Notes: generated by a model not told the origin, from the letters alone. DNA of 64,000 nucleotides from Voacanga thouarsii (GCA_026120185.1 JANUWF010002285.1:1488001-1552000); one strand, 5' to 3'; positions 46,028 through 57,505 are shown, counted from the stretch's first letter. Numbers and translations are program-made.

Positions 46028-48429
46028 CAACTGAAATGGTTGATCAACCATCAACCATGGTTGTTTTTTCGTTGGATCACTCAAGACTCTCCATCACGTG
46101 TGGACCATCTTTAGTCTTCATCAAAGTAATCGACAATCAAGTAATTATTCTTAAATCCTTCTTTTATTATTGAATTCATGCCTCTTAGATGATGATAGGA
46201 AGAATGGATATGAGTAGGAGATTGGGGATATGTATGTGAAGGAAAGGGATGGAGTTAAGACATAAGGATTGATGTATATGACTAAGTTATATGGATTTTC
46301 TTTGGAATCAATGTATGCTCATCAAGCTTAATAAAATTTATGGATGTTTGGAGCATGTTAGATATTATGACACCAAGGGTGATTAGGCTCTTATGTTTCT
46401 ATTTTCTATTGAAGCCATTAATGATGATTATGCCTAGCAGGAAATTAGCCTTGTGATAGTATGAGATAATTCAAGCATATGTTCGTGAATGGATTGGTTT
46501 ATTATTTGATGTTGGAGAATGTGTTTATGAATCTTTTCTAGCAATAGGAAAATCATGGCGAAAAATTATTTTCTTGTTAAGTCTAAGTTATTTTTATTAA
46601 CAAATTTTATTACTTTAGTTAGAATTACTAATATATTTTTCTCTATAAAATTCGAAACTCTAGGAAGATTTGGATTGGATTATTAATTAAAATATTAATC
46701 TTTTAATTATCAAAGAAATAAAATCTTTTATTGAAAATAATATATATAATAATAAATAAATCTTTTATATAAATAATAATAATAAATAAAATATTAGAAT
46801 TAAATAATGGCCTTGTAGGCCCTAGTTAAAACTTTTACCTATATTCCTAAATATTATTTATATTAAAATCTATTTGTTATTTATCAATTAAAAATTTAAT
46901 ATAATTCATTTATTATTAATTTTAATTATTACTAATTATTTATTATCTATTAAAAAATTAATTAAAAATTTATTTGTAATTTATTATTTATTTACAATAA
47001 AGCTATTTTTTTAAATTACCATTTATTAATATTATCTAGGGCTTGGTATTATTCAATATTCAAATCTTAGTTTATTTATTAATAATAACACTCAATAATT
47101 ATTATTTGAGTCTATAATTTATTAGCAATTATTTTAGAAACCCTAGTTATTTTAACTTATCAAACTAGACTTATTTTATAAAATTCTTTATCATCTAGCC
47201 TTAAAGCTTAGAACATTACGGTTAGGATTATTTGTGTAAGTGAATATAGCTTGAGTGTAACCTTATGTCTTGTGTTTAACCAGGCGGGGTTAGGTCAGCC
47301 TTGGAAGACTTTTGAATTTGAGCAAGCAAAGGATCAGGTAAGCTCCTACATAAAACTTGTTTGTTGTAAAATGTTACTATGGCAAGCTAACCTTAAAGTA
47401 TGTGAACACTGATTTGGTAAAGGCAATTAAGGACTGTTTTCTTACTTGTTTCAGTCAAACCAATTATTTGAAAATCAACAGGCAGTTTTACTCAAAACAC
47501 TAAACTGTTTCTAAAACCAATTTTGACAAGGACTTTGGAAACCCTTAATTGCCATTTTCAAGTAAAGCTATGTTTTACCATTTTTCTCCCAAGTGGGACA
47601 ATTATCGTCGAGTACTCAGTAAGGGTAGGCTAGTAGTACTAGTTTTGAAGAGCAAGAGTGAGTCTTCTGGCAGGAGGCCACTTCCAAAAGATAAAACTCA
47701 ACTTAGAGAAACGTCAGTACTGCTTAGTCATGCCGGTCCGAGCTAGCAGTTTTTATTTCAGTCAAGTGACTGTGTTTTGCCGGAATGGACACCCGGTTGT
47801 TGTTTGGGTATAGAGAAGGAGGAGTGTCTTGCCCGGTAGGCCGATCTCCTACCTTTTGTCAGTCAGCACAAAGTGTCGGTATTCTGACCGGCAGTATGCA
47901 CAAAGTGTGGCATACTGACCATCCGGTTATGGGGCCCAACGTGTGGTAACCCATAATCCTTTCTTTTGAGTGGTTGATCTTATAAATTATGTATGGCTAG
48001 AAATGCCGAAAATACCACTCTTGTTTTTTACTAATGTTTATTGCTTGCCAATTTTTCTCTTATAAAGTTTTCACATTTTACATCCACGAACTATTTTCAC
48101 TGAACACCCAAAGCACACACGGACATACTGAGATTTTTATCTCATCACATTTTTTGCCATGTTTTCAGGTCGAACCTGCTGTGGAGATGAACAGCTAGAT
48201 TTGTTGCCTATGCTTTGAAGACTTTGTGTTATTTTTCTCATGTGTTGTTTTGAGAGATGGTAGCGAACAATCTATTTTGGATTTATTCATGTATTTTGGG
48301 TTGTAATAAGTTCAATATTAAAGTATTACTTTTATTTTCTTTTGTGTGACCTAGTTATAAAGACCCGTTGTCCTTTGGACGAGGCGACATCCCCAGCCCT
48401 GTCGGGCCTAGGTTGTGGGGTGTTACAAG

Positions 48430-48440
48430 TGGTATCAGAG
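48430..48440 (+). other. Primer-binding site, initiator tRNA-Met type, chromovirus-like element
   Basis: TGGTATCAGAG, two bases after the LTR end, followed by CCTAGG. Confidence 0.92.
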
Positions 48441-48527
48441 CCTAGGTTTTGGCAATCAATTGATTTTCTGGATTTTTATTCCTTAAGCATTTTGATCTAG
48501 TTCTAATCCTTGTGTTTTGTTTATAGG

Positions 48528-49394
48528 ATGGTAAAGAGAGTTGCATCGGCTGTCAGAGACTGGCCCGCTGGTTGCGGGGATCCACTTGCCCCATTGCCTG
48601 TAGCGGATCCACCCTCGTCTGATTCAGAGGCAGAGCCTGAGGGAGGTTGGTTTTTGAGTGAAGACGAGATGGAGCATGAGCCACCTATGCTAGATGACCC
48701 GGTTGATGAGGTAGAGATGGAGGTTGATGAAGGCGTAGGTGAGTACGATGGGGATGATGAGGGTGAGATTGATGAGCTTGTTAGTGAGGGTGAGGAAAAT
48801 GAGGAGATGGCTGAGCTGAGTGAAGGGGAGGCAGTTGAGTTTGGGGATGAGGGTGATGACGAAAGTGAGGAAGAGATAGATGGGATAGAGGAGGAGAATG
48901 AGGATGCGATTGAGGCTCCTCGGACCCCAAAGATAGGTGAGTTTGATAGGACTTTTACTTGATATGACCTTAAGGAGTCCAGTGATGTGGGTTATAGGTT
49001 GAGGGATGGAGATACCCCGGCAGTAAGGGAACTTAGGCAGCCCGCTATAGGAATGGAAGATAAGGGGAAAAGGAAGTTAGAAGAGAGACCTAAGAGGAGC
49101 GGACTTCGATATGGGCTGGGTGTAGATGCTAAGTTAAGGAGAGAGGGATTGTTTGACCTGTTCGACTCGGAGGACGAGAGGCCTGCACCTAAGGGTGTGA
49201 TTAGATTATCTTTGGATGAGTTTTATGAGGCAACTATGAGAGCTAAGAAGGGCAATGAGGATGACTTAGGTCAGCCAAGTGAGAGTGTGGGTTTTGCGAG
49301 GGATTATGTAGGAAAACCCGATAGCTCCGTGGGGTGGCTCGTGGAACCAACCTCTGACGATCCAGATGCCTCTACTGACTCTAGCGGCGAGTAG
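48528..49394 (+). pseudogene. Extra acidic ORF upstream of gag
   Basis: ATG at 48528 (MVKRVASAVRDW) opens one frame of 288 codons to a TAG at 49392-49394, with a single in-frame TGA at 48960-48962. Residues 30-140 are overwhelmingly Glu and Asp in a low-complexity tract. After the TGA comes a more mixed part with a basic patch (KGKRKLEERPKRSGLRYGLG), then FDLFDSEDERP and a Ser/Asp-rich tail. No zinc finger, protease or membrane segment is visible. The region is less AT-rich than the DNA around it. It sits between the primer site and gag, where standard Ty3/gypsy elements have no gene. Unknown function; acidic nucleic-acid-protein mimic or chromatin-binding roles are speculation. Confidence 0.65.
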
Positions 49395-49740
49395 AGTGTA
49401 GAAGATTAGCAGTATTTGCTCATTCTCTCTCTTTTGGGATTTGCATTCTTTTGTTCATTTATTCTTTTCAAAGAAGCATGCTGCTTGTAGGGTTCGATTG
49501 TTTTGCTGAATAAAAAGGTATCACGTGTGATAACCCTTCTTTATGAAAGTATTATTTTTATGAGAAATATGATTTTATTTATTGCTTGGTTCTCCCCTAA
49601 ATAATATCATCAAATTTTCTTTCCAAAAAAAAAAAAAAAATTTGCATCAGATTTTCTTTTACATAAACCTGAATGTGAATGCATGTTCAAAATGTTTTAA
49701 ACTTGAATGCATACACTTATTTATCTGGGCATGGTTGAGA
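49395..49740 (+). other. Spacer between the acidic ORF and gag
   Basis: About 345 bp, AT-rich, with a poly-A run at 49626-49640. No coding evidence. Confidence 0.6.
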
Positions 49741-50250
49741 ATAGCACCCAAGCGCCGTGTAGCCATATCAAGCAGAAGAGTTCCGGAAGCAGAACCTGTG
49801 ACACCGGGAGTTGAGACGACTCAAATGCCATCACCCAATCGGGGGGATGAGAATGAGCCAGATTTGGAATTGGGGTCGAAAGAACCTGTTAGAGTGACAA
49901 TAGGGCAAGCATTCAGCAAGATGACCGAGATTCTTCAAACTTTAACTGAACGGAGGAATCCAAAGGGAGAGGACGAAGCTTTGGAGCGACTTCTAAAATT
50001 CCAACCGCCCATTTTCTTAGGAGAAGCCGAGTAGGATTAGAAAGCCGAGCAGGATTAGAAAGCTGAACAATGGCTAGGGCGGATGGAAGACATCTTTGCT
50101 ACGCTTTAGTACACTGAGAAGCGAATGGTGAAGTTTGCTGCATTCCGAATAAGGGGCCCAACTCGGGCATGGTGGCAACGGGTTCAGGACGACTGGGAAC
50201 TAATTGTCTAAGATTGGACATGGGCCAATTTCGTGGAAGCATTCAAAGCC
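49741..50250 (+). pseudogene. gag: Gag remnant of the chromovirus-like element
   Basis: The reading frame from about 49741 reads IAPKRRVAISSRRV; the expected Met codon appears to be ATA. Then RVTIGQAFSKMTEILQTL, RLLKFQPPIFLGEAE, an 18-bp tandem duplication with two TAG-containing units (50026-50061), QWLGRMEDIFATL, YTEKRMVKFAAFRIRG and TRAWWQRVQDDW, ending in a FVEAFK segment. This is the retrotransposon gag capsid family. About five in-frame stops. At about 50250 the sequence passes straight into integrase text, so the distal capsid and zinc knuckle are gone. Confidence 0.82.
50026..50061. repeat. 18-bp tandem duplication in gag
   Basis: Two units GCCGAGYAGGATTAGAAA, with a third partial start GCTGA at 50062. 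Six codons per unit, so the frame is kept, but each unit brings a TAG. Confidence 0.8.
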
Positions 50251-50499
50251 GATAAAAGAGTTATGCAGACAATAGGCGGAGAAAGTTAGAATTTCAGGTG
50301 GGAGACGGTGTGTTCTTAAAACTGACACCAAATAAGGGAATTCTGAAACATACGAAAGGGGGAATGCTGAATCCACGGTATTTGGGACCGTTTCCAATAA
50401 AAGAGAGAATTGGGCCGGTGGTGTATCGATTGGATCTGCCAGATGGGTTGACGGGAATCCACGACGTATTTCATGTATCACAGTTGAAGAAGTACCATG
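50251..50499 (+). pseudogene. pol: Integrase C-terminus, first part, fused to gag by deletion
   Basis: The frame reads KSYADNRRRKLEFQVGDGVFLKL, then LNPRYLGPFPIKERIGPVVYRLDLP and GIHDVFHVSQLKKYH, the typical integrase C-terminal DNA-binding and GPF/Y module of chromoviruses. It is cut by the copia element after CCATG at 50499 and resumes at 60313. Short non-family codons after the cut (LDCMLS) belong to the copia LTR. Confidence 0.88.
50495..50499. repeat. Left target duplication of the plus-strand copia element (CCATG)
   Basis: CCATG here and at 60308-60312, exact. Confidence 0.93.
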
Positions 50500-52536
50500 T
50501 GTTGGATTGTATGCTCTCTTAGATTAGGTTTTTGATGTAAAATCGAATATTTTAATAAAAGAATTTATTTCCAAAATTTGTTTGTGAATTTACTTTTTGT
50601 TTATGCACGATTTTCATTTAGAACAGACCCATTGTGTTTAAATAAGTGATCCATGTGAATGGTGGTCTTTCACAGTAAGGTATGGATCACGGGTTATTTA
50701 ACACATAAACATTTGTTCTTAACCTATTGATGAGACTGAGAACCTCTTCATGTTTAGGTTATTATGTTATGAATTCCAAATGGAGAATGGCTTACCTTTA
50801 GCCAGTGAGTAGTCCACTCACTTCGTGACATAAGCGTATTTCGAATACGTAGAACAGGACCTGTAGTAGTGGTTTCTCAAAGTACTATATGGTAGAAACC
50901 TAGACTACTACTGCTACAGCGTGGACTAGTACTCTACGACTTGAGTATGAGTTGGTGGTCTGGCAAAGCTGGAAACATATACTTTGATTTGCTGTAGTTG
51001 AGGTTCTATCATAGGGCCAATATACTTGCATGTTGGGTATGTGTGACTAGTTAGTTAAGATAGACTTATACAAGATAGTTTCTGCACTATATCACCCCTT
51101 TTGGTTGTCCGAATGGTCTAAATTATCTAGGGCCCTAGGAAACATGACTTGGATGTCTGCTTTAGGGTAGCTCCCTTGGAAAGCGGAAACACTCCAGGAA
51201 GTCGTGGATCATTGGACTAGAAGCCTAAGGATGGTAGATGTCATTTAGAGGGGTGTTAGTACACTTCTTCCTCTCTAAATGTACGGCGATGTGTAGAGGG
51301 GTATTTTAGTCATTTCACCTGTAGGTCGGAGACTTTGCTATCGCAGCATTGTCTTTGGGGTTAATATTTCCGTATGCTGATATTAGAAAATATTTAAAAT
51401 GCAAAATACAGCTATTTACATAGCAGGGGTATTTTGGTCATTTTAGCAGCCAAGGCGATGTGTCTTTTTGGTCCTCGGAATAGCCCGTAAGTCCTAACTA
51501 ATTTTTGAGTTGAGGAATTGGTCTCAGTTGAAGAGGATTTTATTTTATTTTGTTTTGCTTTATTTTATTCAGGAAGTCTAATTTATTATTGGACTGGAAT
51601 AAAATAAATAAATAAATAAAATAGGAGTTGAGAGAAATTAATTATCTAGTTTATTTGGTTAATTAATTATTCAGGGCCTAGGTCCAGTATGAATAATTAA
51701 GAAATTAACCTGGGCTTAAAATATGGGAAATAATTAATGTTTAATTATTTATTGGGTTATTTATATAGGCCCAAGAAATAAATAATTAAAGATTAATTAT
51801 TATAGTTCTTTTGGGCTCATTAATTATTTATTGGGTTACTTATGTAAGCCCAGGAAATAAATAATTAATATTTATTATTTTGGACCTTTTGGGTCCAAGA
51901 AAAATAATAAATATTTTTTTGGCCCAATAGCTTGGACCTTAGGGGTTTTTCCAGATACGGTTAAGAGGAGTTTAGGGTTAGGCCAAACTAATTCTCAAGA
52001 TAACATCCGGGTGTTTTAAAATCCCGGGGATATGTTTATCAGATATTGAGAGACCTAGTTTTGGCTAACTGATAAACAACTCTTTGAAAAAAGAAAACCC
52101 TAATTCCCTTTACACAGAGGAGTGCCTCTCTCGTGTATCTCTCTCTGGCAGCTCTCTCACGTCTCCCTCTACCTTGTTTTCTTCTTTGTTTCTTCGCTAA
52201 TCAATAGCAAGAGAACCAAGGAGATTTGAGACCATTCTTCTTCTCTATTGTGTTCACCGACTAGAGGTTAGGCTGAGGAATATCCCGAGAGCTGAAAAGC
52301 TAGGCGTTCATGCAAACAAGGCGGAGTAGAAAGCTAGCGAGTGTTCAACCGGAAGCTTCTTCAAGTGGACAAAGTGAGGCGGTTCCAATCGTTCAATCCG
52401 TTCTTACTCAACCTAGAAGGGTTAAGGATCGCAAATGTATGATCTTCACGCTACCGCATAGCCTTTAAGGCTCGCATTTATTTTTCTCCAAATTTTTCCC
52501 CGTAACAGCATGCTCCATCTGTTTTCGGTTCCCTCA
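50500..52536 (+). repeat. 5' LTR of the plus-strand copia element
   Basis: About 2037 bp, TGTTGGATTG to CCCTCA. Very similar to 58269-60307, with scattered differences that look denser in the first 300 bp and are mostly transitions. Confidence 0.95.
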
Positions 52537-52539
52537 ATG

Positions 52540-52550
52540 TGGTATCAGAG
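52540..52550 (+). other. Primer-binding site, initiator tRNA-Met type (plus-strand copia)
   Basis: TGGTATCAGAG, three bases after the LTR end. Confidence 0.92.
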
Positions 52551-54357
52551 ACACTGGGTTTTTTATCAATATAGGGAGCATAGTAGTTAATAAAAATGGA
52601 GAAGATGATTATACCTATGATCCTTCGCTGTTTTGGTATGTGATAGGTTTGATGTGAGCTTCATCGTTGAAGCATAGGAGCTACTGTAAATTTTTTTTTT
52701 GGCTTTGCTAGATAATCGTGTAAATCCAATTTAAATGGGTATAGGCGGTTGTGGTTTTGTTTTGGATGTTTTTTGTAAGTAAAAATGTCCAAAGAAGCCA
52801 AAAATATGAGCAAAATATGAAGAATAGAGGCTCTGCAAATTTTCGCGCGGAAAGGAAGAAAAACGAAGAAGATGCACTGTTCCTATGCCGTGGAGCCGAG
52901 CCGAGCCGATTAAGCCGAGCTACACTGTTTCTATTTCACGAGCAGCGTCTTCTGAGCCGCGTGAGTCGAGCCGCTACTGTAGCAATTGAGCCAATGAAAT
53001 TGCATAATTGAAATGCAATTTGCGCGGTTGAATTCGTGTCATGCACAAGTTGTCGGAGCCGCATGCGAGACACGCGTGCGGGCGGAGCAAGGCGGAGGGG
53101 TTCGGTGCGGGTCACGGAGCGGAGCGGTTTGGCGGGTTGAGGCAGCGTCTGATCTGGTGCGCGCGGTGCACAGCGGCCGCGGTGGACCACAGGCCAAATG
53201 GGCTCGGATCCGGTGCGGCCGGTGCAGTAGACCGCCAGTCAAATTTTTTTATTTTTCGTTTTGGGTCCCATACCAGGCGAAGTTAATATTTTTGCAACAT
53301 TTATATTCTTGGAATATATTTGCATGAAAAATATTAGTAAGAGATATTAAGATTAAACAAGATCATTAATTAATTAATTAATGTGTTTAATTCTATTATT
53401 TGGGCACTTAGGTTTAAAAAATAGAAAAGCATGAAAATGTTTACTGTTTTCGAGCATGCTATTGTTTTATGTACCTATGTGTGCTTTTTCTCAAAGACCA
53501 AAGTCTTTGGGAATTTTTTTTTGACAAGGAAAAATATTTTTCTTCAAAAACAAAATGGTTATTTTAATTGGTGCAAAAATTAATCATTGAATATTTTCTC
53601 AAAGGATTTAATCCTTGACATAGAAAATATATTGGATTTAGATATTTTTGTAAATTAAAATGGAGAGCCATTTTGTTTTGTTTTGGACTAGAAAAATGAT
53701 TTTGTCAAATAAGCTTGAGACCAAAGTCTCTAGAAAGTTTTAATTGGAAAATTTTTTAAATCATTAAGTTTTAAATTAAATAAAATTAGTCCACGGAGGA
53801 AATCTCTCAAAAGATATAACCTTGACATAGAGATTTTATTAGACTTAGAAATTTTATTTTTGAGTTAAGAAAAACTTAATGGAAATTTCAAAAGGATATT
53901 TTTCAGAAAAACTTTATTTTAAAAGACTAAGTGGGAGAGGGGTTCCAACGGCCCTACGGCTTCCATCACGGTCCTCATTAGAGATCGTGGATCCCCTCGC
54001 GTCACCCTGGGAGTGAACCCATATAGGATGGGGATACCACAAGTATCTAGATCTAATGGAAGGATGTAATTAATAACCCGGGGCACGTACTATAATCGGC
54101 CAGCCCACGTTGGAGGTTATAGTGCGAGGTATGTCCATAGGAAATGAGTGGAAATGGCCATCCCACGATGGAGTTATTCTCTAGACTATTACCTAGAAGG
54201 GAAATTAATTTGTGGTGGTTAATACACTTAGCTTGGGAAAGTGTTAATCTTCCCAATAAGCTATGTCAGTTTTCCTAAGAGCCAAATTATTTTCAGTGCA
54301 CAAATTTTATTTTGTTTTCACAAACTAAATTCTTTCTTTTATTTTCGATTTTCAGAA
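52551..54357 (+). other. Leader of the plus-strand copia element with a GC-rich island
   Basis: 1.8 kb between the primer site and gag. The segment about 52885-53235 is very GC-rich (GAGCCGAGCCGAGCC-type repeats, then CGCGCGGTG-rich text), and the rest is AT-rich. Openings on both strands within the GC island (for example 53013-53327) are composition effects. The last 350 bp are conserved with the other copia copy. Confidence 0.65.
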
Positions 54358-55119
54358 ATGGTGGGAGGTTCTTTTAGTCCATTGGCCGTTATTCTCAGGG
54401 AGAATAAGCTAACGGATCCAAACTATGTGGACTGGAAAAGGAACCTGGACATAATACTCATAGCTGAGGAGTCTAAGTATATCCTTTACGAAACCTGCCC
54501 TGTTATCAGGGAAGGTTCCACCGTTGAAGAGCGAGAGGCTGAAAAGGCGTGGAAGAAAGCTGACGAAATGGCACGTTGCTATATGTTAGCTTCCATGTCT
54601 AATGTGCTCCAGTCAAAACACGAGCACATGGCTTCTACATATGACATAAGTCAATCATTGGCAACTATGTTCGCAGACAAGAGTCGGCCCGCAAGGCAGG
54701 AGGCTCTTCGAACAATTGTAAACACTAAGATGGCTGAGGGAGCATCAGTCCGAGAGCATATGCTCAAGATGATTGTTGTTTTCGAGGAAGCGAAAATCTT
54801 AGGGGCTGTCATTGACCCCGAGAGCCAAGTGGATATGGTTCTCGAATCTTTACCGGGCTCTTTCACTCAGTTCAAGTTAAACTATAACATGAACAAGTTG
54901 AACATGAGTTTAACTGAATTGATGAAGGAGCTCCAGATGGCGGAGAAGGTCATGAAGCCACAATCAAAGGCCATGATTGCTAGGACTTCTTCTTCAAGAA
55001 CTGGGCCCAAACCCAGAAAGTTCAAGAAGAAGAAGGGGAATGCAGCAGCCCAGCCCAAGCACCAGCCTAAGGACAAACCAAAGGGCAAGTGCTTCAAGTG
55101 TGGGAAGAAGGGACACTGA
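54358..55119 (+). pseudogene. gag: Copia gag (plus strand)
   Basis: ATG at 54358, after TTTTCAGAA; 253 codons open to a TGA at 55117-55119. Copia gag features: NYVDWKRNLDIILIAEESKY near the N-terminus, AWKKADEMARCYMLASM, SPTYD-like MFADKSRP, LESLPGSFTQFKLNYNMNK, a basic Lys-rich tail and the zinc knuckle start CFKCGKKGH. The TGA replaces the Trp normally found after that His, and the final Cys codon follows four codons later, so the knuckle is split by the stop. Gag coats the genomic RNA in the particle. Almost intact otherwise. Confidence 0.92.
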
Positions 55120-55560
55120 AAAAAGGAGTGTCCAGATCTTTAAACCAAGAAAAACCCCACAGGTAATGTTTACTATCTAGAGTCCATATCAATGGTAAGA
55201 TCAACTTCCACTTGGATTGTTGATTCAGGAGCCATTGATCATATCTGTAACTCCTTGCAGGGGTTTAGGAAGATAAGAAGACTCAAGAAGGGCGAACATG
55301 GGCTTCGAGTGGGAAATGGAGCACAAGTCTGGGCCCTTGCAGTGGGAGACCTGGATCTCATTTTTTATTGTAATAAGATAGTGGTTTTAAAGGATATTTT
55401 ATATGTACCTGGTTTTCGTCAGAATTTGATTTCAGTTGCAAAACTTATTAATCAAGGATATTTTGTATCTTTCCATTCTGGTATTTCTATCAGTAGAGAT
55501 GAAGAAATTTTATGTACTGGGCACATGTATGGAAATTTGTTCTTTTTAAACCCTATTAAC
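55120..55560 (+). pseudogene. pol: Copia protease (plus strand)
   Basis: After a stop near 55141 the frame from 55192 reads STSTWIVDSGAIDHICNSLQ, with the catalytic Asp-Ser-Gly at 55222-55230, then RRLKKGEHGLRVGNG, VLKDILYVPGFRQNLISVAK and a CTGHMYGNLFFL segment leading to integrase. Copia-type pepsin-like protease, open to the integrase frameshift. Confidence 0.9.
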
Positions 55561-56573
55561 AAACAATCAAATAACGCTCAGTCTGAACCTTTAACTAAGA
55601 AGAGAAAGACCAATATCAATGATTCATACCTTTGGTATCTAAGGTTGGGTCATATTAACTCAACCAGGATTCAGAGGCTAATCCATGATGGGCCTTTGAG
55701 CTCATTGAGATTGGAAAGTTGGCCTCAGTGTGAATCCTGCCTGATGGGAAAAATGACCAAGTGGTCATTTACACCAAAGGCGGATAGAGCCAAGGAGGTG
55801 TTGAGTCTTGTTCACACTGTCCATTGTCTACACCAGCTAGGGGAGGTTTTGAGTACTTCATCACGTTCACGGATGATTGTACGAGGTATGGTTACATTTA
55901 CCTGATGAGACGCAAGTCTGACTCTTTTAACAAGTTCAAAGAGTTTAAGGCTGAAGTGGAGCGTCGGACAGGTAAATTAATCAAAACCTTACGATCGGAT
56001 CGTGGTGGAGAGTACCTCCTAGGTGAATTCAAGGACTACATGGTATATCATGGGATAGTATCCCAGCTCTCTGCACCGGGAACACCCCAGCAGAACGGAG
56101 TAGCTGAGAGATGGAACAGGACGTTGATGGAAATGGTCCGAAGCATGATGTCTCATGCTACTCTTCTAGTGTCATTTTGGGGATATGCCCTAGAAACAGC
56201 GGCATATATTCTGAACTTGGTGCCTTCCAAGTCAGTACCTAGGACTCCCTATGAGATGTGGACTGGGCGTAAGCCAAGTTTGAATCATCTCAGGATTTGG
56301 GGATGTCCAGCTTATGTACTGATCAAGGGAAACAAGTTAGAACCAAGATCAGAATTATGCTATTTTGTTGGGTATCCAAAAGGGCCAAAAGAAGGCTACT
56401 TTTATCATCCTAAGGAGCAGAAGGTACTAGTCAGTACCAATGCTAGATACTTGGAAGATGATCAAAGTACTTCCACTAAAGGTTCAACGAGGTTGGAACT
56501 TGAGGAGAAGTTATCTACGAAATCAACTTCTTCTGACCCGATAGTGGAACAAGAAGAGGCACAGCCTCAATAG
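55561..56573 (+). pseudogene. pol: Copia integrase (plus strand)
   Basis: The pre-integrase zinc region reads LWYLRLGHIN and CESCLMGK; the first zinc-binding His (His in the other copia copy) is Tyr. About 10 bp are missing at 55819-55820 relative to the minus-strand copy, shifting the frame. The core then runs openly 55824-56573 with the full DDE triad: FITFTDDCTRYG, TLRSDRGGEY and QNGVAERWNRTL. The C-terminal segment has LRIWGCPAYV, YFVGYPKG and VLVSTNARYLEDD. Ends at a TAG (56571-56573) where the polyprotein should continue. Confidence 0.92.
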
Positions 56574-56576
56574 CCT

Positions 56577-57505
56577 GTGCAAATGGAGTCTCGTCGTAGT
56601 GGGAGGGTGTCTAGGGTTCCGGATAGATGGACTGGAGAAGCTTTTGAGCTGGTCTCTGACTATCAGGAACAAGACCCCACTAGATACGAGGAGGCTATTG
56701 CTGATGCCGATGCAAATCTGTGGCATGAAGCAATGAAAGCGAGATTCAGTCTATGTACCTCAATCAGGTTTGGGATCTTGTAGCTTCACCTGAAGGGATA
56801 AAACCCATTGGGTGCAAGTCGTTATACAAGAGGAAGAGAGGAGCGGATGGGAAGGTGGAAACCTTCAAAGCTAGGCTTGTGGCGAAAGGGTATACTCAGA
56901 AAGAGGGTATCGACTATGAGGAAACCTTTTCCCCAGTAGCCATGTTTAAATCCATCCGCATCCTCCTTGCCATCGCATGTCACTATGACTACGAGATATG
57001 GCAAATGGATGTCAAGACGGCATTCTTAAATGGCCATCTTAGCGAAGACATCTAAATGTCCCAACCGGAAGGCTTCATTGCTGAAGGCCAGGAACACATG
57101 GTTTGCAAGCTTAAGAAGTCTATTTATGGACTTAAGCAGGCATCAAGAGCATGGAACATTCGTTTTGATAAGACTGTAAAGTCTTATGGTTTTATTCAAA
57201 ACGAAGATGAACCATGCGTGTACAGGAAACTTGAAGGCATTAATGTGGTTTTTCTTGTCCTGCATGTGGATGACATTCTACTCATTGGAAATGATGTAGG
57301 GACATTGTCATCTACAAAGGTTTGGCTGTCTAGTCAATTCAGTATGAAGGACTTGGGAGAAGCCAGCTACATTCTCGGGATTAGGCTTCTTAGAAATAGG
57401 AAGTAGAGAATGTTAGGATTATCCCAAGCGACATACATTGACAAGATGCTGGCCAAGTACAGCATGGACTCATGAAAGGGAGCTCTAATCCCTTGCAGAC
57501 ATGGG
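56577..57505 (+). pseudogene. pol: Copia reverse transcriptase (plus strand)
   Basis: SRRSGRVSRVPDRW and PTRYEEAIADADANLWHEAMKA lead in, then one base is missing near 56740 and the frame shifts. RT motifs: GCKSLYKRKRGADGKVETFK, RLVAKGYTQKEGIDYEETFSPV, ILLAIACHYDYEIWQMDVKTAFLNG, KLKKSIYGLKQASRAW, and the catalytic VDD at 57266-57274 in LVLHVDDILLIGN. Stops: TAA at 57053-57055 (Tyr in the other copy), TAG at 57404-57406, TGA near 57473. Confidence 0.92.

Larger units (their letters stand above)
44085..48427 (+). repeat. 5' LTR (4.3 kb) of the chromovirus-like element
   Basis: TGTGAAACCCC to TGTTACA. The first 3.4 kb match 60572-64000 nearly base for base. Notable contents: a tRNA-like pol III promoter (44336-44390), a TC microsatellite (45984-46025), a possible splice donor (GT at 45919), long AT-rich stretches (46600-47170) and a GC-richer block (47750-47950) with repeated TATGCACAAAGTGT-like words. 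Short minus-strand openings (for example 44768-44971) recur in the other LTR only because the LTRs are copies. Confidence 0.92.

Noticed and set aside
53013..53327. 104-codon opening in the other copia leader
   Set aside because: Same composition effect; overlapping openings on both strands and no conserved product.
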